DNA of 64,000 bases from positions 62,001-126,000 of the forward strand of contig JAZQDU010000027.1 of NCBI GenBank assembly GCA_045546915.1, written 5' to 3'. A program made the position numbers and the translations under genes. Numbering within the stretch: position 1 is the first letter of the stretch; each line of letters starts with the position of its first letter. Origin of the DNA: UMGS172 sp045546915. GTDB taxonomy: Bacteria; Bacillota; Clostridia; Oscillospirales; Acutalibacteraceae. Of this stretch, positions 32,787-40,695 are shown piece by piece. The notes beneath the pieces were generated by a model that did no database searches, was not told the DNA's origin, and saw nothing but the letters and a program-made list of their open reading frames with translations.

Positions 32787-33563
32787 TTGAAACTTCGATT
32801 TACAACCAAATTATTCGTTTTTTCTACTGTTTTATATATTGCTTTCCGCACGTTGCAAATAATATTTTTAACCACAAGCGAAACAGCCTTTTTAACACAT
32901 GAATTATTATGGTTAAACGTGCTTCTCACTGTGTTGTGCCTTGTACCTTTGCTATACACAGCCGCTAATGCTTATTATGCTTTCAGGTGCCCTAAAGGGG
33001 TTGGTAAGACGGGTGTTTGCGGTGTTGTTGTAGGACTTGTTTCGGGTATTTTAATGCTTGTCCCCGTTATTAAAGACGCTTTGTTTGGCACTCCCACATT
33101 AATTTCTATACTTTTACCTGCCTTGGGTGCAATATCATGCTTTTGGATGGCAGGCAGCGAGTTGTTCGGTTTTGAATTGCATAAAGCTGCCTTTTTACCG
33201 TTGCTTGTGTCATCACTTTACGGTATGGTCGATGCATACTCTGTATATACCGGTCACCCTTTAAGAGCCAGAACGGTGTACGAAATTATAGCCATTGCCT
33301 TATCAGTCTTCTTCTTTCTTTATCTCTGCAAGGCACACAGTATGGTAAAACAAAATTCAAGTTTCCGTTTTTTGTATCCACTTGGAGTCACCGCCGCAGC
33401 ATTTTGTTTTATTGCAACCATTCCTGAAATAATTGCTTATATTTCCGGTTACAGCCAAAACATTGCCAAAAGCAGTACCTCTCCCTTTATGCTTTTAAGT
33501 TTTGGAATTTTAGCAACCTATTTGACACTTACAACAAACAAAATTAAAAACACAAGCAAATAA
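32787..33563 (+). CDS. Polytopic membrane protein of unknown function
   Basis: A 258-residue protein with about seven hydrophobic segments, at roughly 8-28, 40-62, 78-98, 104-122, 132-150, 163-182 and 196-218, with a last one near 232-248. No enzymatic motif is recognisable. The start is a TTG at 32787 with TTGGAGGA eight bases upstream, a strong site. It is convergent with ireB and divergent from spoIID, so it stands alone. Position between spoIID and murA hints at an envelope or sporulation role, but this is only context. Confidence 0.75.
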   Translation: MKLRFTTKLFVFSTVLYIAFRTLQIIFLTTSETAFLTHELLWLNVLLTVLCLVPLLYTAANAYYAFRCPKGVGKTGVCGVVVGLVSGILMLVPVIKDALFGTPTLISILLPALGAISCFWMAGSELFGFELHKAAFLPLLVSSLYGMVDAYSVYTGHPLRARTVYEIIAIALSVFFFLYLCKAHSMVKQNSSFRFLYPLGVTAAAFCFIATIPEIIAYISGYSQNIAKSSTSPFMLLSFGILATYLTLTTNKIKNTSK

Positions 33564-33575
33564 AGTATATAAAAA

Positions 33576-33603
33576 AAAGCCGTCCGGTACACCAGACGGC
33601 TTT
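33576..33603. terminator. Bidirectional terminator
   Basis: Arms AAAGCCGTC/GACGGCTTT with inner GG/CC pairing and an A-rich 5' flank, between the membrane protein gene and ireB. Confidence 0.8.
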
Positions 33604-33615
33604 AAGTTTTATTTT

Positions 33616-33873
33616 TTAAGCGGTAAGATAATATTTAACCAAAATCTGCAACAAAGTATCACGGTCGATACGTCGAATAAGATTACGGGCGTTATTGTGC
33701 GTTGTAATATATGTTGGGTCCTCAGAAAGGATATAACCAACCAACTGATTTACCGGATTATAACCCTTTTCCTTCAAAGCATTATAAACTTCAAGCATAA
33801 TCCTTCTAACTTCCATCTCCTGCTCGTTTCCGAGATTGAAGGTTATAGTGTTTTGATTATTTCCTGTTCCCAT
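33616..33873 (-). CDS. IreB family regulatory phosphoprotein
   Basis: An 85-residue member of the IreB/YrzL (formerly DUF965/UPF0297) family. The signatures are TITFNLGNE near the N-terminus, EVYNALKEKGYNPVNQLVGY and the SEDPTYITTHNNARNLIRRIDRDTLL region. In Enterococcus IreB is phosphorylated by the PASTA kinase IreK and modulates cephalosporin resistance. AAGAGGTG precedes the ATG at 33873. It has its own promoter and is divergent from murA. The usual neighbours ruvX and alaS are absent. Confidence 0.93.
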   Translation of the reverse strand: MGTGNNQNTITFNLGNEQEMEVRRIMLEVYNALKEKGYNPVNQLVGYILSEDPTYITTHNNARNLIRRIDRDTLLQILVKYYLTA

Positions 33874-33895
33874 TAAAATACACCTCTTTAAGTTT

Positions 33896-33924
33896 ATTTT
33901 ACAACATATGTTCGTTATTTACAA
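33896..33924 (-). promoter_or_regulatory. Promoter of the IreB-family gene
   Basis: On the minus strand, TTGTAA (33919-33924), 17-base spacer, TAAAAT (33896-33901). Confidence 0.55.
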
Positions 33925-34072
33925 GCATTAATTTTGCAAAAAAGATTACAATTATTTTACCTTTTTATGCAAATTTGTGCTTAATTTTCACACGGAAAAC
34001 GACCTATTTTTCCTAAAAACCCCAAAATACAGATATTTGCTCGGCAAAAGACGGCATATCTTGATATTAGCG

Positions 34073-34101
34073 TTGACAAACGCACTGTTTTTGTGTATAA
34101 T
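34073..34101 (+). promoter_or_regulatory. Consensus promoter of murA
   Basis: Perfect TTGACA (34073-34078) and TATAAT (34096-34101) with a 17-base spacer. It predicts a start near 34108 and a 150-base, T-rich leader. The 385-base gap 33874-34258 otherwise holds only the divergent ireB promoter; I saw no riboswitch or convincing gene in it. Confidence 0.9.
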
Positions 34102-34258
34102 TTTATGTGTATATTATCAGATACCATTTAATATACAATTTTTTGTGTTTATCTTTTCCTTTTCTCTAATTTTTATTATTGCTTGTTAAGGTTGTATCGT
34201 TTATGGCAATAATAAAGGCAGGAGTTTTATAAAATCCATTCAGTTGGGAGTGCGTCCT

Positions 34259-35545
34259 GTGGAAAAAATTATCGTAAACGGAGGGAATCCGCTAAACGGC
34301 GAAGTCTATGTTAGCGGAGCAAAAAATGCCGCGGTTGCTATTATACCTGCGGTACTTCTTTGTGACGGCGTGTGCAGAATCGAAAATGTCCCCGCTATTT
34401 CCGACGTTAATGTAATTGTTCGCATACTTTATGAACTTGGGGCAAGCGTTAAGGTTATAAACAATACAACCGTTGAAATTGACCCCACACATATAAATTC
34501 TTATTGTCTTTCAGCCGAAATGTCATCTAAAATGCGTGCAAGCAGTTACTTTATAGGTGCCATGCTTGGCCGTTTTAACAAAGCCAAGGTTGCACCCCCC
34601 GGAGGATGCGATTTCGGTGTAAGACCTATTGACCAACATATTAAAGGTTTTGAGGCTTTAGGTGCCACCGTCACCATTGACAACGGTATGGTCAACGCCT
34701 CGGCAAAGGAACTTGTCGGCGGTTCGATTTATCTTGATAAGGTTTCGGTCGGTGCTACGGTTAATATTATGTTAGCCGCCGTCAAAGCCAAAGGTCTTAC
34801 CGTTATCGAAAACGCTGCCAGAGAACCGCACATCGTTGACCTTGCAAACTTTTTGAACTCGATGGGTGCAAACATAATGGGTGCCGGTACCGATGTTATT
34901 AAAATTCGCGGTGTTCAAAGCCTGCACGGTACCACTTATAGCATTATTCCCGACCAGATTGAGGCCGGCACGTATATGATAGCCGCAGCCATAACACGCG
35001 GTGACCTTCTTATAAAAAATGTTATTCCTAAGCATCTTGAATCGATTTCGGCAAAACTTATTGAAGCCGGTGCCGAAATTGAAGAATATGACGAAGCCGT
35101 AAGGGTAAGAATGACCGACAGACCGAAAAGTTGTCACGTTCTTACAATGCCGCACCCCGGTTTTCCAACCGATATGCAACCTCAGATGACCACGCTTTTA
35201 GCATTATGCGATGGCGTAAGTGTTATGACTGAAGGTGTGTGGGACAACCGTTTCAGATATGTTAACCAACTCACCATGATGGGTGCAAAGATAAAGGTTG
35301 ACGGCAAGGTTGCAATTATTTCGGGTGTTGAATCACTTAATTCCGCCCCCGTCAAAGCCACCGACCTTAGAGCAGGTGCTGCCATGATTCTTGCAGGACT
35401 TGCTGCAAACGGCACAACCGAAATTGAAAACATTGAGTTTATCGACCGCGGTTATGACAATATCGTCGAAAAGTTATCAGCCGTCGGTGCTGACATTACC
35501 CGAAAAACGTATTTTGACCCCGACGCAAGACTGTCGGCAGTTTAA
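34259..35545 (+). CDS. murA: UDP-N-acetylglucosamine 1-carboxyvinyltransferase
   Basis: Catalyses the first committed step of peptidoglycan synthesis, transferring enolpyruvate from PEP. The 428-residue protein begins with EKIIVNGGNPLNGEVYVSGAKNA in the family pattern; Lys in SGAKNA and the fosfomycin-target cysteine in PPGGCDFGVRP are both present, so it should be fosfomycin-sensitive. The FPTDMQPQM block is conserved. The GTG at 34259 is chosen because GGGAG lies eight bases upstream and the N-terminus then matches the family; a TTG at 34244 would add five residues. It is followed by a terminator. Confidence 0.96.
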   Translation: MEKIIVNGGNPLNGEVYVSGAKNAAVAIIPAVLLCDGVCRIENVPAISDVNVIVRILYELGASVKVINNTTVEIDPTHINSYCLSAEMSSKMRASSYFIGAMLGRFNKAKVAPPGGCDFGVRPIDQHIKGFEALGATVTIDNGMVNASAKELVGGSIYLDKVSVGATVNIMLAAVKAKGLTVIENAAREPHIVDLANFLNSMGANIMGAGTDVIKIRGVQSLHGTTYSIIPDQIEAGTYMIAAAITRGDLLIKNVIPKHLESISAKLIEAGAEIEEYDEAVRVRMTDRPKSCHVLTMPHPGFPTDMQPQMTTLLALCDGVSVMTEGVWDNRFRYVNQLTMMGAKIKVDGKVAIISGVESLNSAPVKATDLRAGAAMILAGLAANGTTEIENIEFIDRGYDNIVEKLSAVGADITRKTYFDPDARLSAV

Positions 35546-35551
35546 ACAAAC

Positions 35552-35579
35552 GAACCGTTCTTGCTTTTAAGAACGGTTC
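35552..35579 (+). terminator. Terminator of murA
   Basis: Perfect arms GAACCGTTCTT/AAGAACGGTTC with GCTTTT loop, followed by a T-rich stretch. Confidence 0.85.
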
Positions 35580-35605
35580 TTATTATCTTTTTTACAGAGG
35601 TTTTT

Positions 35606-36388
35606 ATGAGCAAAATTTTCACACTTGCAAGCGGCAGCAGTGGCAACTGCACCTACATAGGCTGTGGCAAAAGCGGAATACTTATCGACGCAGGCATAAG
35701 TGCTAAAGCTATAACCGATGGACTGGCGCAAATTGCAACCGAACCGGCAAGCATATCCGCCATTTTTATAACGCACGAACACATCGACCACATAAACGGT
35801 CTTCGTGTTTTTGCCAATAAATTTGATATCCCTGTTTTTGCATCAACCCAAACTGCAGACGCTCTCGGTTGTAATACCTGCCTTCAAAGTAGTTTAATAA
35901 ACGCATTTGACGGCACAGTTGTTGTGGGTGATATGGAAGTCACCCGTTTTGCAACAAGCCACGACTGTACTGGGTCAAGCGGATATACAATAACCCTCCC
36001 CGACGGCAAAAAATGTGCTGTTTGCACCGATTTGGGAGTTGTTACCGAAGAAGTGCGCACGTCTTTAAAGGGCTGTTCCACAATACTGTTTGAATCCAAC
36101 CACGATGTAAATCTTTTGTATAAAGGAAGTTATCCCGAATACTTAAAACGCCGTATTTTGAGTGAAAAAGGTCACCTGTCCAACAACGCTTGTGCGGTTG
36201 AATTACCCAACTTTGTAGAAAACGGCACAACACGTATTATTTTAGGGCACCTCAGCCGTGAAAATAACCGTCCCGAAATTGCCCGTACCACCGCCGTCGC
36301 TGCCTTGATGGATAAACGTATGATAGAAAACGACGACTACCTATTATATATAGCACCGCCAAAACTTGGAAAAGCGGTTATGTTTTGA
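35606..36388 (+). CDS. walJ: MBL-fold metallohydrolase, WalJ/YycJ family
   Basis: A 260-residue metallo-beta-lactamase-fold protein: MSKIFTLASGSSGNCTY at the start, THEHIDHINGL near 58-68 (dinuclear metal site), DLGVVTEEV and FESNHDV as further ligand regions, and LGHLSRENN near the end. YycJ/WalJ proteins are nuclease-like and linked to cell-wall control and DNA replication; the substrate is not established. ACAGAGG precedes the ATG at 35606. The start 45 bases upstream lies in the murA terminator and is rejected. It is followed 10 bases later by rlmH, as in B. subtilis and staphylococci. Confidence 0.9.
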   Translation: MSKIFTLASGSSGNCTYIGCGKSGILIDAGISAKAITDGLAQIATEPASISAIFITHEHIDHINGLRVFANKFDIPVFASTQTADALGCNTCLQSSLINAFDGTVVVGDMEVTRFATSHDCTGSSGYTITLPDGKKCAVCTDLGVVTEEVRTSLKGCSTILFESNHDVNLLYKGSYPEYLKRRILSEKGHLSNNACAVELPNFVENGTTRIILGHLSRENNRPEIARTTAVAALMDKRMIENDDYLLYIAPPKLGKAVMF

Positions 36389-36398
36389 GGAAGTAATT

Positions 36399-36881
36399 AT
36401 GCTTAAAATACATATAATTGCCGTAGGGCGGCTTAAAGAACAGTACCTTCGCGATGCATCAAACGAATATTTGAAAAGATTGTCCTCTTTCTGTAAGATG
36501 TCTGTAATCGAGATAGAACCCGAACGCCTGCCTGATAACCCCAACACTTCACAGATAGAAACCTGCCTTAACGACGAAGCCAAGAAAATCTTATCTGCTA
36601 TTCCGCACGGCTCGTTTATTATACCAATGTGTATAGAAGGCAAACAACTCGACAGCATAGAATTATCGCAAAAACTGTGCGACCTCGCATTATCGGGCGA
36701 CAGTACCGTTAGCTTTATTATAGGAGGGTCGTACGGACTGTCTGACAAAGTAAAATCATTGGCAGGGTTAAAACTCTCAATGTCTAAAATGACATTTCCG
36801 CATCAACTTGCAAGAATAATGTTACTCGAACAGGTTTATCGCGCCTTTAAAATTGCACAAGGTGCAACATACCATAAATAA
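36399..36881 (+). CDS. rlmH: 23S rRNA pseudouridine(1915) N3-methyltransferase RlmH
   Basis: SPOUT-class methyltransferase acting on the assembled 70S ribosome. The 160-residue length is standard; the N-terminus LKIHIIAVGRLKEQYL, FIIGGSYGLSDKV (SAM-binding trefoil knot) and the C-terminal LARIMLLEQVYRAFKIAQGATYHK region, quoted in part, are diagnostic. TGAGGAAGTAATT precedes the ATG at 36399; 36366 lies within walJ. The downstream hairpin ACTCATTTT/AAAATGAGT (36885-36910) lacks a T-run and may be only a weak terminator. Confidence 0.95.
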   Translation: MLKIHIIAVGRLKEQYLRDASNEYLKRLSSFCKMSVIEIEPERLPDNPNTSQIETCLNDEAKKILSAIPHGSFIIPMCIEGKQLDSIELSQKLCDLALSGDSTVSFIIGGSYGLSDKVKSLAGLKLSMSKMTFPHQLARIMLLEQVYRAFKIAQGATYHK

Positions 36882-36931
36882 AACACTCATTTTGTTATAA
36901 TAAAATGAGTTAGAAATATTGCAAAAAATAC

Positions 36932-36960
36932 TTGACCTTCTGAGAGATTTGTGCTATACT
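36932..36960 (+). promoter_or_regulatory. Promoter of rpmG-secE-nusG
   Basis: TTGACC (36932-36937), 17-base spacer, TATACT (36955-36960). Confidence 0.7.
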
Positions 36961-37159
36961 TCTTGTACCTCTGCGAAGGTCTTTTTTAATGTTAGGGACC
37001 TTTTTCGTACAATAAGTGCTACTGCTTGTTTGCGCTTTCGGGGAACGCACTACATGTTGTATTTCCCGTAGCAGTCATTTTTGTTCGATTCGAGGGAGGC
37101 TCAGGTTTCTTACAAAGGGTAAGGAACAAATTTATTTCCGTAAAACGGGAGGTGCCGTC
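36961..37159 (+). promoter_or_regulatory. Leader region of rpmG with attenuator-like hairpins
   Basis: The 199-base leader contains two mutually exclusive pairings. CCT(CTGCGA)AGG ends in AAGGTC, which can instead pair with GACCTT 15 bases downstream, followed by TTTTC, like a weak attenuator. Further on, GCTAC (about 37018) can pair with GTAGC (about 37068). No known ribosomal leader family was recognised with certainty. Confidence 0.4.
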
Positions 37160-37309
37160 ATGAGAGTAAAAATAACATTGGCTTGTTCTGAATGTAAACA
37201 GCGCAACTACAACACCATGAAGAACAAGAAGAACGATCCAGATCGTCTTGAGATGAACAAGTACTGCAGATTCTGCAAGAAGCACACCGTTCACAAAGAG
37301 ACAAAGTAA
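37160..37309 (+). CDS. rpmG: Ribosomal protein bL33
   Basis: A 49-residue zinc-type L33 of the large subunit. Two CxxC pairs are visible (CSEC near residues 9-12 and CRFC near 36-39), with RNYNTMKNKKNDPDRLEMNKYC between, quoted in part. AAACGGGAGGTG lies five bases before the ATG at 37160. The long frame upstream (from 37016) has no site and no similarity. It is the first gene of the rpmG-secE-nusG-rplKA cluster, the usual order in Firmicutes. Confidence 0.96.
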   Translation: MRVKITLACSECKQRNYNTMKNKKNDPDRLEMNKYCRFCKKHTVHKETK

Positions 37310-37321
37310 GGAGGTACAACT

Positions 37322-38002
37322 TTGAAGATTTTAAAGAATGTTTTAGGTGTACTTTCCATTGTCCTCAGCGTGGCTGCTTTGGTACTCTTCTTCTTCAACT
37401 TCGGCGAAATCGTTACCTACACGGGAGAGTCGACAGTACGCACCGGTACCGAACTTGCTTTCGGTTCTGCGTATGAAGGCGAAGACACAAAATGTTCAAT
37501 GCACATTTTGTTCTGCTTTATTTTGACTGCCTTTACAGTTTTGTTCTCGGCTTTGTCCTTAAAGTTCAAAGGTTCGAGATGGGCAGCGGCAGGTTTTTCG
37601 CTTTTTGATGCCATATACATGCTTGTTATGGCTTTGTCGCCCTCGTACGAATTTATCAACACAATTGGTTACGATGCAGTAAGTTCGTCTTACGTAGGAA
37701 GCATTCCGCTTTTTATCGCCATTGCATTATTTGCAACATTCGCGTTTAGCACCGCACATTTGCTTGTAGCAGATAGCGTTGCCGTAGCCGAATCTAAGGG
37801 TCAGATAATCCCCATTCCGAAGAGAGTTGTAAAATTCCTTCGCGATTACAAGGGCGAGATTAAGAAAATCGTTTGGCCCGGTCCCAAAGCCGTTTTGAAG
37901 AACACACTTATAGTTCTCGGTATGTGCCTTGTATTCGGTCTGTTCGTATGGCTTATCGACTGGGGTCTCGGCAGTCTTATCGGACTTATCATTAAGAAAT
38001 AA
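37322..38002 (+). CDS. secE: Preprotein translocase subunit SecE with N-terminal membrane extension
   Basis: Essential SecYEG clamp subunit. The C-terminal 60 residues are canonical: FLRDYKGEIKKIVWPGPKAV (172-190) is the amphipathic and hinge region, followed by the single SecE helix at 193-216. Unusually, residues 1-160 precede it and hold about four membrane helices (5-27, 60-80, 87-105, 126-150). Typical Gram-positive SecE has 60-80 residues. The start is a TTG at 37322 with AAGGAGGT six bases upstream, in frame, 12 bases after rpmG, so the extension is translated. nusG follows. The role of the extra domain is unknown. Confidence 0.9.
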   Translation: MKILKNVLGVLSIVLSVAALVLFFFNFGEIVTYTGESTVRTGTELAFGSAYEGEDTKCSMHILFCFILTAFTVLFSALSLKFKGSRWAAAGFSLFDAIYMLVMALSPSYEFINTIGYDAVSSSYVGSIPLFIAIALFATFAFSTAHLLVADSVAVAESKGQIIPIPKRVVKFLRDYKGEIKKIVWPGPKAVLKNTLIVLGMCLVFGLFVWLIDWGLGSLIGLIIKK

Positions 38003-38033
38003 GATTAACCGAACTTTAATCGGAGGTTGAACT

Positions 38034-38567
38034 ATGGCAGAATACGATGAGGCTAAGTGGTATGTAGTACACACATACTCAGGCTATGAAAACAAGGTTA
38101 TGACCGACCTTGAAAAAATGGTTGAAAACCGTGGAATGCAAGACCTCATTCAGGATATCCGTATTCCTACCGAAACGGTTACCGAAATCGGTGCCAACGG
38201 CAAGGAAAAAGAGGTTGTAAGAAAACTTTTCCCCGGTTACGTATTGGTCAAAATGATTGTTACCGACGATTCTTGGTATGTTGTCCGTAATACACGCGGA
38301 TGCACAGGTTTTGTAGGTCCGGCATCAAAACCGGTCCCCCTTACCGACAAAGAGGTTGAAGCGCTCGGCGTTGAAAAGCGCACCGTCGAACTTGCTTACA
38401 ATGTTGGTGACAGCGTCGCTATTGTTGAAGGTCCTCTTGAAGGCTTCACCGGTATTGTCGACGAAATCGACGTTGAAAATAACAACGTTCGTGTTACGAT
38501 TTCCATGTTTGGCAGAGAAACTCCTGTCGAACTTGAACTCACCCAAATTAAATTGGTTGAGGATTAA
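38034..38567 (+). CDS. nusG: Transcription termination/antitermination protein NusG
   Basis: A 177-residue NusG: N-terminal NGN domain (KWYVVHTYSGYENKV at residues 7-21, LFPGYVLVKM, RNTRGCTGFVG) and C-terminal KOW domain (GDSVAIVEGPLEGFTGIVDEID). It binds RNA polymerase and affects pausing and coupling to translation. ATCGGAGGTTGA precedes the ATG at 38034. Its place after secE is universal in Firmicutes. Confidence 0.97.
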   Translation: MAEYDEAKWYVVHTYSGYENKVMTDLEKMVENRGMQDLIQDIRIPTETVTEIGANGKEKEVVRKLFPGYVLVKMIVTDDSWYVVRNTRGCTGFVGPASKPVPLTDKEVEALGVEKRTVELAYNVGDSVAIVEGPLEGFTGIVDEIDVENNNVRVTISMFGRETPVELELTQIKLVED

Positions 38568-38599
38568 TTAAAGCTATAACGCTTTCGTGTCTTTACGAC

Positions 38600-38656
38600 A
38601 CACCGTGGGAGGAACGCTAATTTTTTTTCAAAGCGCTCCGTCGTGCGTTTAAAACG
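38600..38656 (+). promoter_or_regulatory. Candidate L1-binding (autoregulatory) leader of rplK-rplA
   Basis: GGAG (38608-38611), a three-base GAA bulge and CGCT (38615-38618) pair with AGCG-CTCC (38632-38639) across a T-rich loop. A second small hairpin GCGTTTAAAACGC follows. An asymmetric helix just before rplK fits a mimic of the 23S L1 site; this is inference from structure and position. Confidence 0.45.
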
Positions 38657-38687
38657 CCGCCACCACTAATGCTTGGAGGTACTAAAA

Positions 38688-39113
38688 ATGGCACAGAAAA
38701 TCACTGGCTATATCAAACTTCAGATTCCCGCCGGAAAAGCAACTCCGGCTCCCCCTGTTGGTCCGGCTCTCGGTCAGCATGGTGTAAACATCATGGCTTT
38801 CACAAAGGAATTTAACGAGCGTACCAAGAATGACGCAGGTCTTATCATTCCTGTTGTTATTACCGTATACGCAGACCGTTCCTTTACCTTTATCACCAAG
38901 ACTCCACCCGCAGCAGTTCTTATTAAGAAAGCTTGCGGTATTGACAAGGCATCTGGCGTACCCAACAAGAACAAGGTAGCTAAGATTACCAAGGAGCAAG
39001 TTCAGAAGATTGCCGAACAGAAAATGCCCGACCTTAACGCAGCAAGCCTGGAAGCTGCTATGTCTATGGTAGCAGGTACCGCACGCAGCATGGGCATCAC
39101 TGTTGTAGACTGA
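38688..39113 (+). CDS. rplK: Ribosomal protein uL11
   Basis: A 141-residue protein of the GTPase-associated centre. N-terminal KITGYIKLQIPAGKATPAPPVGPALGQHGVNIM (in segments) and the C-terminal MVAGTARSMGI are diagnostic. CTTGGAGGTACT precedes the ATG at 38688. rplA follows after 56 bases that contain a second GTGGGAGG-like sequence near 39123. Confidence 0.97.
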   Translation: MAQKITGYIKLQIPAGKATPAPPVGPALGQHGVNIMAFTKEFNERTKNDAGLIIPVVITVYADRSFTFITKTPPAAVLIKKACGIDKASGVPNKNKVAKITKEQVQKIAEQKMPDLNAASLEAAMSMVAGTARSMGITVVD

Positions 39114-39169
39114 TGCTCCCTCGTGGGAGGAAATATCCGATTTAACCACTTATCTGGGAGGAAATTATA

Positions 39170-39865
39170 ATGAAACATGGTAAAAAATATGTTGCAAGCG
39201 CACAGCTTGTAGACTCTACTAAACAGTACGACATTGCTGAGGCAATGGACCTTACTGTAAAAACTAAAATTGCAAAATTTGATGAGACCGTTGAGGCTCA
39301 TATCCGTCTTGGTGTTGACTCTCGTCACGCTGACCAGCAGGTTCGCGGCGCAGTAGTTCTCCCTAACGGAACCGGTAAAACCGTTCGTACCCTTGTTATT
39401 TGTAAAGAAGACAAGGCACAGGCTGCTAAAGATGCAGGCGCAGATTACGTTGGTGCAGAAGACCTCGTAACCAAAATTCAGACCGAAAACTGGATGGAGT
39501 TTGACGTTGTTATCGCTTCTCCTGACATGATGGGTCTTGTTGGTCGTCTTGGTAAGGTTCTCGGTCCCCGTGGTCTTATGCCTAACCCCAAGGCAGGTAC
39601 CGTTACTCCTGATGTTGCTAAGGCTGTTACCGAAGCTAAAGCAGGTAAGATTGAATACCGTCTTGACAAGCAGAATATCATCCACTGCCCCATCGGCAAA
39701 GTTTCTTTCGGTGCTGAAAAGCTTCAGGAAAACTTCGAAACCTTGCTTAACGCAGTTGCAAAGGCAAAACCTGCTGCTGCAAAAGGTCAGTATATTAAGT
39801 CCTGCGTAGTTGCTACTACTATGGGCCCCGGAATTAAGGTTAACGCCTCTAAATACGGTGCATAA
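39170..39865 (+). CDS. rplA: Ribosomal protein uL1
   Basis: A 231-residue L1-stalk protein. Landmarks are KHGKKYVASAQLVD at the start, GVDSRHADQQVRGAVVLPNGTGKTVR in part, VLGPRGLMPNPKAGTVTPDV and KGQYIKSCVVATTMGPGIKV. L1 also represses its own operon by binding the mRNA. CTGGGAGGAAATT precedes the ATG at 39170. A terminator follows, so rplJ-rplL form a separate unit. Confidence 0.97.
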   Translation: MKHGKKYVASAQLVDSTKQYDIAEAMDLTVKTKIAKFDETVEAHIRLGVDSRHADQQVRGAVVLPNGTGKTVRTLVICKEDKAQAAKDAGADYVGAEDLVTKIQTENWMEFDVVIASPDMMGLVGRLGKVLGPRGLMPNPKAGTVTPDVAKAVTEAKAGKIEYRLDKQNIIHCPIGKVSFGAEKLQENFETLLNAVAKAKPAAAKGQYIKSCVVATTMGPGIKVNASKYGA

Positions 39866-39876
39866 TTAAATTTTTT

Positions 39877-39910
39877 CGGACAGTGTCAAAAGGCACTGTC
39901 CGTTAATTTT
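39877..39910 (+). terminator. Terminator of the rpmG-rplA operon
   Basis: Arms CGGACAGTG (39877-39885) and CACTGTCCG (39894-39902) followed by TTAATTTT. Confidence 0.82.
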
Positions 39911-39940
39911 AATATAAAAAAGATTATTTTAAAATAATGC

Positions 39941-39969
39941 TTGACAAATGCGTCGGTATATGGTAGTAT
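39941..39969 (+). promoter_or_regulatory. Promoter of rplJ-rplL
   Basis: TTGACA (39941-39946), 17-base spacer, TAGTAT (39964-39969). Initiation near 39976 coincides with the start of the L10 leader. Confidence 0.8.
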
Positions 39970-39975
39970 ACTGAT

Positions 39976-40097
39976 GTTAATTCCAAAGACAGTAGGTGCT
40001 TTGCGTAAGAACTTATGGTTCGCCTACCGAGGATAAACACTTAAAAGTTATGCTTTTTCGTGCCTGTCCGTCTTTGGAACAGGCACTTTTCATTTTT
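39976..40097 (+). ncRNA. Ribosomal protein L10 leader with attenuator
   Basis: TTCCAAAGAC (39981-39990) pairs with GTCTTTGGAA (40070-40079) to close the domain, and AGTAGG pairs with CCTAC around the kink-turn-like core ending in CCGAGG, as in the known L10 leader. A competing terminator GTGCCTGT/ACAGGCAC (40060-40086) with a TTTTC tail allows L10-L12 feedback. Confidence 0.85.
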
Positions 40098-40111
40098 CGG
40101 AGGTGAATATT

Positions 40112-40633
40112 TTGCCCAGCCAGTCTATTTTAGAAGCAAAGCAACAGCAGGTTGCCTTAATCAAAGCTAACGTTGAAGGTGCTTGCGCCGGCGTTCTCGT
40201 TGATTACAGCGGTATCTCGGTTGCTGACGACACTAAGCTCCGTAAAGAACTCCGTGAAGCGGGTATTAACTACACCGTAGTTAAGAATACCCTTTTCCGC
40301 AAAGCTATTGAGGGAACTGACCTTGCAGAGCTCGAACCTTTCCTTAACGGAAACACAGCTCTTGCAACCAGCGCAGACGACCACGTTTCTGCCGCAAGAA
40401 TCCTCAGCAAATATGCTGACACAGTCAACAGCTTTACAATTAAAAGCGGATTCCTTGATGGAAAAGTTATCGACAGCGCAACCATCGACAGCCTTGCTAA
40501 GTTGCCCACAAGAGATGTACTTCTCGCAACAGTTTGCAATGCATTCAACGCTCCTATCGCAGCATTCGCCCGTGTTATTCAGGCTATTGTTGATAAGGAC
40601 GGCGAAGCCGTTGCAGAACCCGCTGCAGAATAA
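40112..40633 (+). CDS. rplJ: Ribosomal protein uL10
   Basis: A 173-residue stalk base protein. Segments VLVDYSGISVADDTKLRKELREAG and YTVVKNTLFRKA are characteristic, and the C-terminal helix region (NAFNAPIAAFARVIQAIVDK) binds L7/L12 dimers. TCGGAGGTGAATAT places the start at the TTG at 40112; a GTG at 40103 overlaps this site. The gene is controlled by the upstream leader and followed by rplL. Confidence 0.96.
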   Translation: MPSQSILEAKQQQVALIKANVEGACAGVLVDYSGISVADDTKLRKELREAGINYTVVKNTLFRKAIEGTDLAELEPFLNGNTALATSADDHVSAARILSKYADTVNSFTIKSGFLDGKVIDSATIDSLAKLPTRDVLLATVCNAFNAPIAAFARVIQAIVDKDGEAVAEPAAE

Positions 40634-40695
40634 TTGTTCTGCATAAACGAAAAAACAAAAAAAGAAACAAATTTATTTTATTGGAGGAAATTAAA

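Noticed and set aside
33977..34189. A 70-codon frame for a hydrophobic protein upstream of murA
   Set aside because: It starts at a GTG with no ribosome-binding site, contains the perfect murA promoter, and its hydrophobicity follows from T-rich sequence.
37080..37100. A GTTCGATTC sequence resembling a tRNA T-loop, upstream of rpmG where tRNA-Trp sometimes lies
   Set aside because: The flanking bases do not form T-arm or acceptor stems, and no anticodon arm is found.
39120..39169. A GTGGGAGGAAAT sequence between rplK and rplA as a start of an extra small gene
   Set aside because: No frame of useful length follows it, and rplA has its own site; it might be a duplicated ribosome-binding site or part of the L1 target.
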